A stretch of 50,178 nucleotides of DNA, from positions 1-50,178 of the forward strand of contig JAIQEU010000021.1 in the NCBI GenBank assembly GCA_020073665.1. The letters run 5' to 3'. Of this stretch, positions 33,651 to 42,318 are shown in pieces (within the stretch, counting starts at the first letter, position 1; the number at the start of each line of letters is the position of its first letter). The position numbers were made by a program, and so were the translations under genes. This DNA is from Terriglobia bacterium (lineage in GTDB: Bacteria; Acidobacteriota; Terriglobia; Terriglobales; Acidobacteriaceae). The notes beneath the pieces are model-generated. The model had not been told where the DNA came from, ran no database searches, and saw nothing but the letters and a program-made list of their open reading frames with translations.

Positions 33651-35738
33651 CTACTGCCGACCGGGCACGTACTCGCAATACTTCTCTTCCAACCGGCAGG
33701 CTTCCGCGTACTCCTTCTGCGCTTCGGCCCCCTGATTCAAGCGTTGATAGGCGTAGGCAAGGTTCAGGTGGATTTCAGCACGGTTGGGCTCGAGTTTCAA
33801 CGCCCGCTGATAGGATGCGACTGCTTTCTGGAGTTGGCCGGTGCGGCTGTAGGAGATGCCAAGGAAGTTGTGGAGCCTGGACTCGTCCACACCCAACTCG
33901 ATGGCCTTACCCAGTTGCTTGGCCGCCTCCGCGAAGTTCTGTTCCTGGAAGTAGATCATTCCCAGATCGCGGCGCAGAGGGGCGAAGTCTGGCTGGATGG
34001 TGATCGCCTTCTGGTAGTCGGCGATGGCCGTTTTCGGGTCTCCCTTCTTGGCGTCGATGTAGCCAAGCTCATACCAGGCGCGGTAGTTCTGGGGATTGAG
34101 CTCCAGGGCTTTGTTTGCCCACGTTCTTGCTTCTTCGAGATTTTCCCCGTACATCAGAGCGCGCGCCAGGCCGGTCATGGCCTGATCGAAATTGGGATTT
34201 AGGGCCAATGCCTTGCGGAATTCGGTGGCGGCCTCGTCCCACTTCTGCACGCCCAGGGCAGCTTCGGCAAGCAGGAACGGAACGATGTACATCCGCGCGT
34301 CTTTTTCAGAAACCTGCGCCAGCAGGGCCTGGCCGGTGGGAATGTCACCGGCGTGGAGGGCGTCAGTAGCCGCCAACACAGTATTGAATTCCCACAGTTT
34401 GGTCTTGGGATCGGGCAAGCCTGCGGCCAAGGCATCGGCAGAAACCGGCGAGCGGTACGCGACGTAACCCAACGCGCGCAGTTTGTCGAGCGCGTCAGGA
34501 CTCATGGTGGTTGTGCCGGTGGCAGACGGCTTGAAAGGATCAACCTTCATCAGTTGCTGCAGCTTGTCTTTAAGCACAGCGACCGTGGCGGTTTGCTGCG
34601 CAACCAGGTTGGTCTCTTCTTTGGGATCGGTAGTCAGGTCGTATAGTTCTGGCTGAGGAGCTTCGATGTAGTGATAGCGACTGGTCTCGATGGCGTGCAG
34701 CGGGCTCCAGCCATACGAACTGAAGGTGTAAAAGGTCTCGCTGTAGGCTGCGTCCTCTTTCTCGGCGGCATCTCCGAACAAGCCAGGGGAATGGAACTGC
34801 CGGGTAATCGGATCCTTCAATCCAGCCAGCGCGAGCAGCGTTGGGGCAACGGCTGCAGTTTCAACCGGCCGGGCGACGTGCCCGGGCCGAAGACGGCTTC
34901 CGGCGGGTGGTTTCACGATCAGCGGAACTTGTACCGTGGAGTTGTAGATGAAAAAACCATGCTCCTTCTCGCCGTGTTCCCCGAGGGATTCGCCATGATC
35001 GCTGAGAAAGACGATCAGGCTGCGGTCGTAGAGGCGGTTGCTCTTAAGCCAGCCCATGAAGCGTCCCAGTTCGCGGTCAGCATAGGCGATTTCTCCGTCA
35101 TAGAGGTGTCCCTGATACTGGGTATGAAACGGCTCTGGTGGATCATAGGAGCTGTGCGGATCGTACAAGTGCAGCCAGAAGAAGAACGGCCGGCGCGGGT
35201 TCTTCTTCATCCAGTCGATGGCGCGGGTGACGCTCTCGCCGGCTTTACGCTCCACCAGGCCCAAGTCCCGACTCTCGAATTGTTCCGGCGAGAATGCGTC
35301 GTCATAGAAATCGAAACCGCGGGCCAGTCCCCAACTCTTGTCGAGCACGAATGAACTCACCACCGCCCCGGTACTGTAGCCGTGTTGCTTAAACGCCTGG
35401 GCCACCGAACGGAAGCGGGGTTCGAGGGGCGCACCGGTGAAGTCCTGCACTCCGTTTTGGAAGGGATAAGTCCCTGTCAGGATGACGGCGTGCGAAGGCC
35501 AGGTCAGGGGGACCTGCGAGATGGCCCGGTCAAAGACGATGCCGTCGTGGGCCAGAGCGTCCAGAGTGGGGGTTTGGATATCCGTGGCGCCGTAGCAGCC
35601 CACGTGATCGGCACGGACTGTATCGAGGGTTATCAGAATGACATTGGGTGGCGCTGGACGCCGCACCGGCGCGGGGTTCGCGGCCAGGGCGCCGGCGCAA
35701 AGTGCGCTCATACACGCGAACAGCACAACTGATTTCAT
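33651..35738 (-). CDS. Sulfatase-fold/TPR protein with Thr nucleophile (copy 1)
   Basis: 695 residues: signal peptide (MKSVVLFACMSALCAGALAA), an alkaline-phosphatase/sulfatase domain of about 400 residues, then TPR repeats. The first metal motif is LDTVRADH (D39, D44, H45), and the second is FLSDHGESLGEHGE. At the position of the sulfatase Cys/Ser the sequence is V-P-L-T79-W-P-S-H83, so formylglycine cannot form. Thr is the nucleophile in phosphotransferase and phosphodiesterase members of this superfamily. It is probably an envelope hydrolase or transferase acting on a phosphate ester; sulfate ester action is unlikely. The TPRs (for example LRRDLGMIYFQEQNFAEAAKQL) may tether it to partners. 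It is in tandem with the next copy, 33 bases apart. Confidence 0.88.
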   Translation of the reverse strand: MKSVVLFACMSALCAGALAANPAPVRRPAPPNVILITLDTVRADHVGCYGATDIQTPTLDALAHDGIVFDRAISQVPLTWPSHAVILTGTYPFQNGVQDFTGAPLEPRFRSVAQAFKQHGYSTGAVVSSFVLDKSWGLARGFDFYDDAFSPEQFESRDLGLVERKAGESVTRAIDWMKKNPRRPFFFWLHLYDPHSSYDPPEPFHTQYQGHLYDGEIAYADRELGRFMGWLKSNRLYDRSLIVFLSDHGESLGEHGEKEHGFFIYNSTVQVPLIVKPPAGSRLRPGHVARPVETAAVAPTLLALAGLKDPITRQFHSPGLFGDAAEKEDAAYSETFYTFSSYGWSPLHAIETSRYHYIEAPQPELYDLTTDPKEETNLVAQQTATVAVLKDKLQQLMKVDPFKPSATGTTTMSPDALDKLRALGYVAYRSPVSADALAAGLPDPKTKLWEFNTVLAATDALHAGDIPTGQALLAQVSEKDARMYIVPFLLAEAALGVQKWDEAATEFRKALALNPNFDQAMTGLARALMYGENLEEARTWANKALELNPQNYRAWYELGYIDAKKGDPKTAIADYQKAITIQPDFAPLRRDLGMIYFQEQNFAEAAKQLGKAIELGVDESRLHNFLGISYSRTGQLQKAVASYQRALKLEPNRAEIHLNLAYAYQRLNQGAEAQKEYAEACRLEEKYCEYVPGRQ

Positions 35739-35771
35739 GGAGAAATTCGTACCGTCACCTCGTTATGCTGC

Positions 35772-37724
35772 TTACTGCGGACGCGCCTGCTGTGCTTTAC
35801 GCATCTCTTCCTGGGCTTCTTCGTTCAGTCCCTTGGCCGTCAGCGCCTTGGCCAACGCCATGTGCATGCCGGGATTCTCCGGCGCCAACTGGGCGGCCTG
35901 CCGCAGGTGAATCAGCGCCTCGTCCACCTGGCCCTGGTACAACAACATTTCACCCAAGGCGCGCTGGCCGTCTACGTACTCAGGATTGATGGCGATGGCC
36001 TGACGAAAGGCTGCCACACTCTCGGGGAACATCTGCTTCTTCGCGTAGGCAGCGCCCAGGTTATAGGCCGCGGCAAAGTTGCTGGAATCCAGTTCCAGAG
36101 CCCGTTTCAGAGTGGTAATGGCTTGATCAAAATCGCCGACCCGAGCGCAGGACAGCCCCAGATAAAACACGGCCAAGGTGTAATCCGGGCTCAGTTGCAA
36201 CACTTTCTGAAATTGCTCGACCGCCTTGGGAAATTCCTGCGTCCGGTAATAATTCAGCCCCAACAGATAATGCACGGGGATGGAGTCAGGATCGCTTTTG
36301 AGCGCGGCGGTGAGTTTATCGGTGGAATCGGCGTACTCGCCGTGCTGACTCTCGTCCATCGCGGCGGAAACCAACTCGTAGACCTGGACGCGATCTTTGG
36401 GATCAGGCAGCGCACGGTCGGTGATGGTGGGGCTGCCGCCGCCGGAAAAACCAGCATATCCCAGGGATTTCAAACGCTCCATCAGGGCCGGATCCAGACC
36501 GGTCTTCTGGGCCAGTTCCTGCCCGGCGCTGTATTGGCGGATGAGGGCGGTGAGCTTGGCGCGCATCTCTTCGGCAACCGCTTTCTTCTCCGCGAACAGG
36601 TTTTGAGTTTCGCCAGGATCTTTCGTCAAATCGTAGAGCTCAGGCTTGGGCGCATCGATGAAATGGTAGTTCTCGGTCTCCACGCCGCGCAGTTCGCTCC
36701 AGTTGAAGTGCAGGCGCGGCAGAAAAGTTTCAGCGTAGAGGCCGCGCGCCTCACCGGGCTTCGCCATCATAAGCGGCAGCAGGCTACGGCCCTGGACCTG
36801 CGACGGGACATCCACTTTCAGAACCTGGAGAATCGTGGGCATCAGGTCGGCCAGGTTAACGATCTCCGACACAGCGTGCGACGTGGGTTGTCCCGGCAGA
36901 TGGAAGATCAGCGGGACATGCAGGGTCGCGTTGTAGATGAAAAAGCCGTGGGTCTGTTCGCCGTGCTCGCCCAGGCTCTCGCCGTGATCTCCGCTGAGCA
37001 CGATTAACGTGTTCTTGTACAGACCTTTGTCTTTGAGGAATTGAATCAGGCGGCCGACCTGCGCGTCAGCGAACGCGATTTCCCCGTCATACGGGCGGCC
37101 CTTGTACTCCTCGCTGTACGGGGCCGGCGGATGGTAGGGAGAGTGGGGATCGTACAGGTGCATCCAGAGGAAGAATTTCTTCTGGTAGTTCTGGGCCAGC
37201 CAGTCGAGGGTCACATCGGCCACGACGTTGCCGGGACGTTCCATCTGTTCGAGATTCGTTTCCAGCAGTCGGCTGAAATCAAAGTGATCGTAGTAGAAGT
37301 CGAAGCCGTGATTCAGTCCAAAACGCGAGTCGAGCACAGCGGAAGCGATCACCGCCCCAGTGGTGTACCCCTGCTCTTTCAGCACCGACGCCAGCGTGGG
37401 CTGGGTCGGGCTCAGCTTGTTAGCGGCAAAATCGTGCATGCCGCTGAACATGGGATAGGTCCCAGTGAAGATCACGCTGTGGGAAGGCAGGGTGACCGGC
37501 ACGGAAGTGTAGGCGCGTTCGAAGCGCGCTCCATCAGCGGCGAGCGCATCGATATTGGGAGTGCGAATCTGCTTGTACCCGTAGCAGCCGAGATGGTCAG
37601 CGCGCAACGTGTCGATAGTGATGACCACCACGTTGGGCGAAGCATTGGGCGCACCTGCCGCGGGCCATGGGGACGCCAGAACACCTGTAATCAGCAGGAA
37701 TGCGAACCGCCGGGAGAAAGCCAT
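35772..37724 (-). CDS. Sulfatase-fold/TPR protein with Thr nucleophile (copy 2)
   Basis: 650 residues. Signal peptide MAFSRRFAFLLITGVLASPWPA, then the same two-part design as copy 1. Metal residues are ITIDTLRADH (D38, D43, H44) and VLSGDHGESLGEHGEQ. The nucleophile site is V-P-V-T78-L-P-S-H82. Both copies share the WMHLYDPHSPY-type segment, and this one has EYKGRPYDGEIAFADAQVG. The TPR region has about six units (LLGLNYYRTQEFPKAVEQF, AAYNLGAAYAKKQMFPESVA). It is in the same direction as copy 1 and upstream of it, so probably in one operon. It is divergent from copy 3. An arrangement of three paralogues suggests substrate diversification after tandem duplication. Confidence 0.88.
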   Translation of the reverse strand: MAFSRRFAFLLITGVLASPWPAAGAPNASPNVVVITIDTLRADHLGCYGYKQIRTPNIDALAADGARFERAYTSVPVTLPSHSVIFTGTYPMFSGMHDFAANKLSPTQPTLASVLKEQGYTTGAVIASAVLDSRFGLNHGFDFYYDHFDFSRLLETNLEQMERPGNVVADVTLDWLAQNYQKKFFLWMHLYDPHSPYHPPAPYSEEYKGRPYDGEIAFADAQVGRLIQFLKDKGLYKNTLIVLSGDHGESLGEHGEQTHGFFIYNATLHVPLIFHLPGQPTSHAVSEIVNLADLMPTILQVLKVDVPSQVQGRSLLPLMMAKPGEARGLYAETFLPRLHFNWSELRGVETENYHFIDAPKPELYDLTKDPGETQNLFAEKKAVAEEMRAKLTALIRQYSAGQELAQKTGLDPALMERLKSLGYAGFSGGGSPTITDRALPDPKDRVQVYELVSAAMDESQHGEYADSTDKLTAALKSDPDSIPVHYLLGLNYYRTQEFPKAVEQFQKVLQLSPDYTLAVFYLGLSCARVGDFDQAITTLKRALELDSSNFAAAYNLGAAYAKKQMFPESVAAFRQAIAINPEYVDGQRALGEMLLYQGQVDEALIHLRQAAQLAPENPGMHMALAKALTAKGLNEEAQEEMRKAQQARPQ

Positions 37725-37801
37725 GGGATAACAAAATTATATCCCACGAGGCGGGGTGGGGCCGGCAGCGTCGGGCCGCGATTATGCTAGTCTGATTGGC
37801 C

Positions 37802-39658
37802 ATGAGAGTCCCCCGAATTTTGCTGTTTTTGGCGCTAGGCGCGGCCAGTTTCGCGGCCGGACCTCCGCCCAGGAAGGCAGCGCCGCCCGACGTTTTCCTA
37901 ATCACTATCGATACGCTGCGCGCCGACCATGTTCACTGCTATGGGGATGAACACATCCAGACGTCGGCGCTAGACAGCGTAGCCAAAGACGGGGTACGCT
38001 TCACGCAGGCGTTCACTCCCAGCCCGATTACCAACACTTCGCATACCAGCATCCTGACCGGCCTGTTGCCCAGTTCGCATGGCGTGACCGATTTTGCCAT
38101 TCCCCTGGCTGAGTCGCATGCCACCTGGGCCGGGTTGCTCAAGGCCAAGGGCTACCACACGGCGGGCTTCATTGGGGCGGTGATTCTCGACAGCAAGAGC
38201 TTGTCGCCAGGGCTGGATCGGGGATTCGACTTCTACGATAACTTTCCCGAGCACTCGCAAACCAAGTCACGTTGGGGACGGGTGGAGCGCCGCGGCGCGG
38301 AGGTGGTTCAGCATGCCGAGACCTGGCTGAGCGCGCATCCGGGAGGCCCACATTTTGTCTGGGTACATCTCTACGACCCGCACGATCCCTACGAGCCACC
38401 GCCACCGTTCTCCGAGACATACAAAGATCGGCTGTATGACGGGGAGATCGCATACGCCGACTCAGTGCTTGGCAATTTTGTTGCCTACCTGAAGCAGAAG
38501 GGCTGGTACGAGAACTCGGTGGTGGTGGTGGTGGGAGACCACGGGGAGGGATTGGGTGAACACAACGAAGATACCCACGGAATTTTTCTGTATGACTCCA
38601 CTACCCACGTCCCGTTGATGGTGAAATTGCCGGGAAACAACTCCGCCGGCAAGGTGATTGACGCGCAGGTGCGAACCATCGACATTCTGCCCACCGTGCT
38701 CGACCTAGTGCGGGTTGCGGCACCGGATCAGTTGGACGGCAAATCGCTGAAACCGTATTTCGCCGGCAAAGAAACGGCGAGCCTTACGGCCATTGGCCAG
38801 ACCGACTATCCCCTGCGTTTTGGGTGGGCGCCGTTGCGGTCGGTGCGGGGGGATGGGTTCAAGTTTATTCAGGCGCCGCGGCCGGAGCTTTACGATCTGC
38901 ACGCTGATCCGGGCGAGCTGAAGAATGTCTATGATGCGCAGAACGCGGCGGTGGTGAAGTCTCAGGCTGCGCTGGCCGAAATTAAAGATGCGACCGTGGC
39001 TGCAGGCGCTTCCCTGCCCGACCCTAAAGACAAGATCGTCGAACAAAACCTGCTGCACAATGCGATGCTCGCTTCGGACGACAACCGTCCGGCGGACGAG
39101 CGCGGCGCGCTGGAGAAAGTTCTGCAGCTGGACCCGAAGTCTCCTACGGCATTGCGGCAACTGGGAGAGTTGGAGCTTAATTCTGGCAACTACGCAAAAG
39201 CTGCGGAGTATCTGAAGGGTGCGCGCGAGGTGCGTCCTGATGACGCGACGGCCGCGTTCTACGAGGGGCAGGCGCGGGAGAAGATTGGCGACCTGGCTGG
39301 CGCGCGCGATGCGCTCGAAGCCAGTCTGAAACTTACTCCCGGACAGTTGCCGGCCCGTCTGCTGCTGGGAAAAGTTTACTTAGGGCTGAAAGATCCCAAG
39401 GCGGCGGAAGATCAGTTCGAGGCGGCGTCGCTGGTGGACTCGAACAGCGTCGAGGCCCAGCTGGGGGTGGCACAGGCACAGATCGCTCAGGGTAACTTCG
39501 CGGAGGCAGTTACGCAGCTGGAGGCGCTGGTGAAGGCGAATCCGAAGAATGCGGAGGTTTTTGAGGCGCTGGCACAGGGCTATCGCGGGCTGGGGAAGCA
39601 AGCGGACGCGGAACGGGCGGAGGGTCAGGCCAAGGCTTTGCGCGAGAAGAAGCCTTAG
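37802..39658 (+). CDS. Sulfatase-fold/TPR protein with Thr nucleophile (copy 3)
   Basis: 618 residues from ATG 37802; a TTG two codons earlier is unlikely. Signal peptide MRVPRILLFLALGAASFAAG. Metal motifs are LITIDTLRADH (D37, D42, H43) and VVGDHGEGLGEHNE. The nucleophile site diverges further: S-P-I-T77-N-T-S-H81, where the usual Pro after the nucleophile is Thr. The VWVHLYDPHDPYEPP and DGEIAYADSVLG segments match the other copies. Five or so TPRs follow (PTALRQLGELELNSGNYAKAA, ARLLLGKVYLGLKDPKAAED). It is transcribed divergently from copies 1 and 2 over a 77-base shared promoter gap, which contains the possible -10 element TATGCT at 37783. Confidence 0.88.
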   Translation: MRVPRILLFLALGAASFAAGPPPRKAAPPDVFLITIDTLRADHVHCYGDEHIQTSALDSVAKDGVRFTQAFTPSPITNTSHTSILTGLLPSSHGVTDFAIPLAESHATWAGLLKAKGYHTAGFIGAVILDSKSLSPGLDRGFDFYDNFPEHSQTKSRWGRVERRGAEVVQHAETWLSAHPGGPHFVWVHLYDPHDPYEPPPPFSETYKDRLYDGEIAYADSVLGNFVAYLKQKGWYENSVVVVVGDHGEGLGEHNEDTHGIFLYDSTTHVPLMVKLPGNNSAGKVIDAQVRTIDILPTVLDLVRVAAPDQLDGKSLKPYFAGKETASLTAIGQTDYPLRFGWAPLRSVRGDGFKFIQAPRPELYDLHADPGELKNVYDAQNAAVVKSQAALAEIKDATVAAGASLPDPKDKIVEQNLLHNAMLASDDNRPADERGALEKVLQLDPKSPTALRQLGELELNSGNYAKAAEYLKGAREVRPDDATAAFYEGQAREKIGDLAGARDALEASLKLTPGQLPARLLLGKVYLGLKDPKAAEDQFEAASLVDSNSVEAQLGVAQAQIAQGNFAEAVTQLEALVKANPKNAEVFEALAQGYRGLGKQADAERAEGQAKALREKKP

Positions 39659-39701
39659 CAGTGCCAGCCGGCGTAAGCGCCTGCTTCAGGAGGTATGCAT
39701 C

Positions 39702-40220
39702 ATGAGCGAAGTTGTGCCCTGGCTGGATCGGAGATTCAACTTTGATTTTCCCGCGAGTCTGTATCCCAACATCCTCGCAAGAGTACGGGGCACCCCGCCG
39801 CGCATGGAGGATGCGGTTCACGGGCTTTCGCGCGAGCAACTGGTCGTAAAGCACGGCGGAAGATGGTCGATTCAGGAGAATGCGGGGCACCTGCTTGATG
39901 AAGAGGACCTCTTCTGGCGCCGCTTGAAGGAATACCACGCTGGAGTGGAGACGCTGACTCCTGCTCCCTACCAGGATATCGAGCTTAAACACAACGACGG
40001 GCAGATCGAAACGATCCTTCGTGATTTCCGTGCAGCCCGCGAACGTCAAGTTCAGCTGCTGACAGGGTTCCGGCCTGACGACTTTGCGCGTACAGCCTGG
40101 CATGCCAGGCTGAAAGTATCCATGCGATTGGTAGACCATCTGCTCTTCATGGCTGAGCATGACGATCATCATTTAGCACGTATCTGGGAGTTGGCGGGTG
40201 GCCCGCCCGTGGCGGGCTAA
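39702..40220 (+). CDS. DinB-family protein (copy 2)
   Basis: 172 residues from ATG 39702, preceded by a textbook AGGAGGT. The DinB-like four-helix pattern is visible in RMEDAVHGLSREQLVVKHG, WSIQENAGHLLDEEDLFW with the first His, and the C-terminal LVDHLLFMAEHDDHHLARI with clustered metal His residues. Thiol- or metal-dependent transferase chemistry is known for relatives, but the substrate here is unknown. The last seven codons and the stop are part of the 86-nt repeat at 40201-40286. It follows copy 3 of the sulfatase-fold gene by 43 bases and may be co-transcribed with it. Confidence 0.88.
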   Translation: MSEVVPWLDRRFNFDFPASLYPNILARVRGTPPRMEDAVHGLSREQLVVKHGGRWSIQENAGHLLDEEDLFWRRLKEYHAGVETLTPAPYQDIELKHNDGQIETILRDFRAARERQVQLLTGFRPDDFARTAWHARLKVSMRLVDHLLFMAEHDDHHLARIWELAGGPPVAG

Positions 40221-40286
40221 TTGTAAGCCGGGAGAAGATTGTGGGTGCCCCGTTCCGTACAGGTGAGTTACAGTGACTGCGCAGAA
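40201..40286. repeat. 86-nt dispersed direct repeat, copy A
   Basis: Begins GCCCGCCCGTGGCGGGC and ends TTACAGTGACTGCGCAGAA. It matches 41366-41451 over its full 86-nt length in the same orientation, roughly 80 percent identical by eye. Its 5' part overlaps the end of the DinB gene (copy 2) and can form a GGCGGG/CCCGCC hairpin with the preceding bases. Confidence 0.75.
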
Positions 40287-40314
40287 GCGGCCCACCCGCA
40301 AGCCCAACTCACAA

Positions 40315-41316
40315 CTACCACGCCGAGGTATCCCACCAACGCAGAACTCGGAGAGTGCGCAGGGTGTTCCAGCGGCTGGCGCTGGCGACGGAGGTTTCCA
40401 TCTTCAAGGGAATGTATTCGGGATGCAGGAGGTTGAGCGGCCAGCGTCCGTTCTGGTGGCGGCGCTCGATCACGACTTCGATGGCGTCACGGACGCGGCG
40501 GTCAGGTTTGATTCCGGCATTCCGCAGATAATCGAGTCCGCGCAAGACGTCGTAGTGCCAAAACGTCGGGAACGAGAAGCGCAGCCACCGTTTGTCGATG
40601 ACTTTGCCGGTTCGAAGCGAGCGGAACATGCGGCGCTCGAGCAGATAGTTTTCGGCGCGCTTGCGGGCCCGGGTGACGGACTTAGTCACGGACTTAGTGG
40701 CGGACTTGGTCACCCCGGCCGATTTGCCCTTGGCTCGTTCGTATTCGAGCAGTCCTTCGAGCACGCAGATGGTGGTATGGAACGAAGAGCGCCGGCTTTT
40801 GGGGGCTTCGCAGTTCCAGCCGCCATCTTCGAGTTGCTCGGCCAGGAGTTGCTTGGCCAGTGCGTGGTTCGGTTGCTTGAAATACGCGCCGATGCCGAGG
40901 ATTCTGCCGTTGATGCAGGGCTCGGTTTCTCCGTGAAGGTAAGGCCGGTGGTTGAGCCGCTTGAACACCAGCCGCTGGTCGACGCGGTCGATCATTCTGC
41001 GGGCCTGCTGGCTGGCGGGGTCGAGACCGAGGTCCATCAAGACGGTGAGACTGTAGAGGGCAATCAGCAAGCCTCGGTCGTCGTTCGGCAAATCGACTCT
41101 CCACCCGCGGGGGCCCTCGCCCCAGTGGCCGGCAGGTGATTGGCGGGCGAGAAGCTGGGCTCCCCAACCCTCGGTTGCGACGCGCGACCGCTCGGCGGCA
41201 ATCGTGTTGGGGGCTTCATCGGTGAGGTCCCGCATAACCTGCCAACGGATGGCCGGGTCAGAATCGAGGAGCCATTTGAGGTGCGCGGGCCGGGGGGAGT
41301 AGGCGGGTGGGGGCAT
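40315..41316 (-). CDS. Terpene-cyclase/prenyltransferase-fold protein, unknown
   Basis: 333 residues from ATG 41316, or 12 codons upstream. The sequence looks like an alpha-toroid of the squalene-hopene cyclase/prenyltransferase type. QW-like repeats are seen in LLARQSPAGHWGEG, LAEQLEDGGWNCE and ERRHQNGRWPLN, with helices between. The DxDD catalytic motif of cyclases is not evident, and the protein is half the length of squalene-hopene cyclase, so activity is doubtful. A linker of tandem TKS units (SATKSVTKSVTRARKR) comes from a 12-nt tandem repeat at 40672-40713. The gene is flanked on both sides by the 86-nt repeat. It resembles proteins annotated only as hypothetical or nitrogen-fixation-associated prenyltransferase-like. 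Confidence 0.7.
   Translation of the reverse strand: MPPPAYSPRPAHLKWLLDSDPAIRWQVMRDLTDEAPNTIAAERSRVATEGWGAQLLARQSPAGHWGEGPRGWRVDLPNDDRGLLIALYSLTVLMDLGLDPASQQARRMIDRVDQRLVFKRLNHRPYLHGETEPCINGRILGIGAYFKQPNHALAKQLLAEQLEDGGWNCEAPKSRRSSFHTTICVLEGLLEYERAKGKSAGVTKSATKSVTKSVTRARKRAENYLLERRMFRSLRTGKVIDKRWLRFSFPTFWHYDVLRGLDYLRNAGIKPDRRVRDAIEVVIERRHQNGRWPLNLLHPEYIPLKMETSVASASRWNTLRTLRVLRWWDTSAW
40672..40713. repeat. 12-nt tandem repeat inside the terpene-cyclase-fold gene
   Basis: About three and a half copies of CACGGACTTAGT-like units, encoding repeated TKS(V/A) on the minus strand. It is in frame and expands a linker, and copy number could vary between strains. Confidence 0.6.
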
Positions 41317-41365
41317 GGGGATGTTATAGCAAAGGGGTGGGTAAGTTTTCATCAGTGCGCGGCTG

Positions 41366-41451
41366 GCCCGCCCGTGGCGTGCCGATTGTCAGCAAGAAAG
41401 ATTGGGATTGCCCCCGGTTCCGCCCAGATGACTTACAATGACTGCGCAGAA
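41366..41451. repeat. 86-nt dispersed direct repeat, copy B
   Basis: The partner of 40201-40286, starting GCCCGCCCGTGGCG and ending TTACAATGACTGCGCAGAA. It lies in the gap between the terpene-cyclase-fold gene and the 93-residue gene. The 3' half (GTTCCGCCCAGATGACTTACAA) is well conserved between copies. Confidence 0.75.
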
Positions 41452-41510
41452 ATGCGCAACCGGCCTGTGACGCACTCCAATCACCTTGTCCAGTGAGAAA
41501 ACGGACCCTA

Positions 41511-41792
41511 ATGAACAATGATCTAAGAGCAAACCTCAGTATTACGCTTTCTAAAGCAGCGTGGCTTGTATTGTTTGAGTTGCTGGCGACATCGAACGCA
41601 GAATGGAGCAAGGCCAACCCTGATTCCTACAGCGCATCGGCTAAGCCATTGCATCTGACTGCTGAACACCCGGAGCGAGTTGCGCTGTGGTGGTTAGAAA
41701 ACGCAATTGAAAACCTCCTTCCGGAACTGTTCTTGAGCAACTACCCCGAATTGTTGGAGGAATCAAAGCGTCTGCTTGCGAGCAGCAATTAA
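41511..41792 (+). CDS. Small protein of unknown function (93 aa)
   Basis: A 93-residue, mainly helical protein: MNNDLRANLSITLSKAAWLV, then LLATSNAEWSKANPDSYSAS and WWLENAIENLLPELFLSNYP. No metal motif, signal peptide or membrane segment. The base composition is plainly less GC-rich than the surroundings and uses codons such as ATT, AAT and TTA more often. Together with the DUF2695-like gene downstream this suggests recently acquired DNA. I do not recognise it. Confidence 0.6.
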   Translation: MNNDLRANLSITLSKAAWLVLFELLATSNAEWSKANPDSYSASAKPLHLTAEHPERVALWWLENAIENLLPELFLSNYPELLEESKRLLASSN

Positions 41793-41803
41793 GCGGATTA
41801 GGC

Positions 41804-42169
41804 TCATTGAGCGGGTCGTGAGTGCGGAAGGTGCGTGGCCTGAACTTCCAGGCCCTTCGCCCGATCGCGCCAGTACTCAGTTTTCAATCTGCTCGTCTCG
41901 GCCACGTTGTAGAGAGCCTCGCAGTCACAACATCCTCCCCGTGATTTGAGCACGTTGAAGATGTCCGTTAACTCTGTTGAATCGAATCCGGCTGCTCGCA
42001 AGATGGCTTCCGAGACCTTGTAGTCTCCGCCGCAACCTTCGCGTGGCATTGAACCTTCCTTCGGGCAAAGCACGTCATCTAATTTCTCGAAGAATTGTGA
42101 ACGATCAAGGCACCTCATCACATCCGGCGCGATCGACGAGATTAAGTCATGATCTGGGCCATAATCCAT
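41804..42169 (-). CDS. DUF2695-like protein
   Basis: A 121-residue protein whose core matches my memory of DUF2695: GCGGDYKVSEAILRAAGFDS, then LTDIFNVLKSRGGCCDCEAL and YNVAE. The GGxCDCExLxNV motif is distinctive and could bind a metal. The N-terminal part (MDYGPDHDLISSIAPDVMRC) is unlike anything I know. It is convergent with the 93-residue gene and shares its lower GC content. Function unknown. A toxin/antitoxin or immunity role would be speculation. Confidence 0.65.
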   Translation of the reverse strand: MDYGPDHDLISSIAPDVMRCLDRSQFFEKLDDVLCPKEGSMPREGCGGDYKVSEAILRAAGFDSTELTDIFNVLKSRGGCCDCEALYNVAETSRLKTEYWRDRAKGLEVQATHLPHSRPAQ

Positions 42170-42318
42170 GCAAGTGAAAATATCATCCGGGCCCTACGTT
42201 CACAAGGATGGCCTAGCATGCTAACTATCGTAAGATCGCAATTTCACCAACAGTTCACCGAAGCGGACGTTTCCAAGCCGCAATGATAGAGTGCTTTGCA
42301 TCAACTGGAGGGGGCGGC

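Noticed and set aside
33651-39658. Classical arylsulfatase cluster with formylglycine sites
   Set aside because: None of the three proteins has the C/S-x-P-S-R motif; Thr occupies the nucleophile position in each, and no formylglycine-generating enzyme or anaerobic maturase lies nearby.
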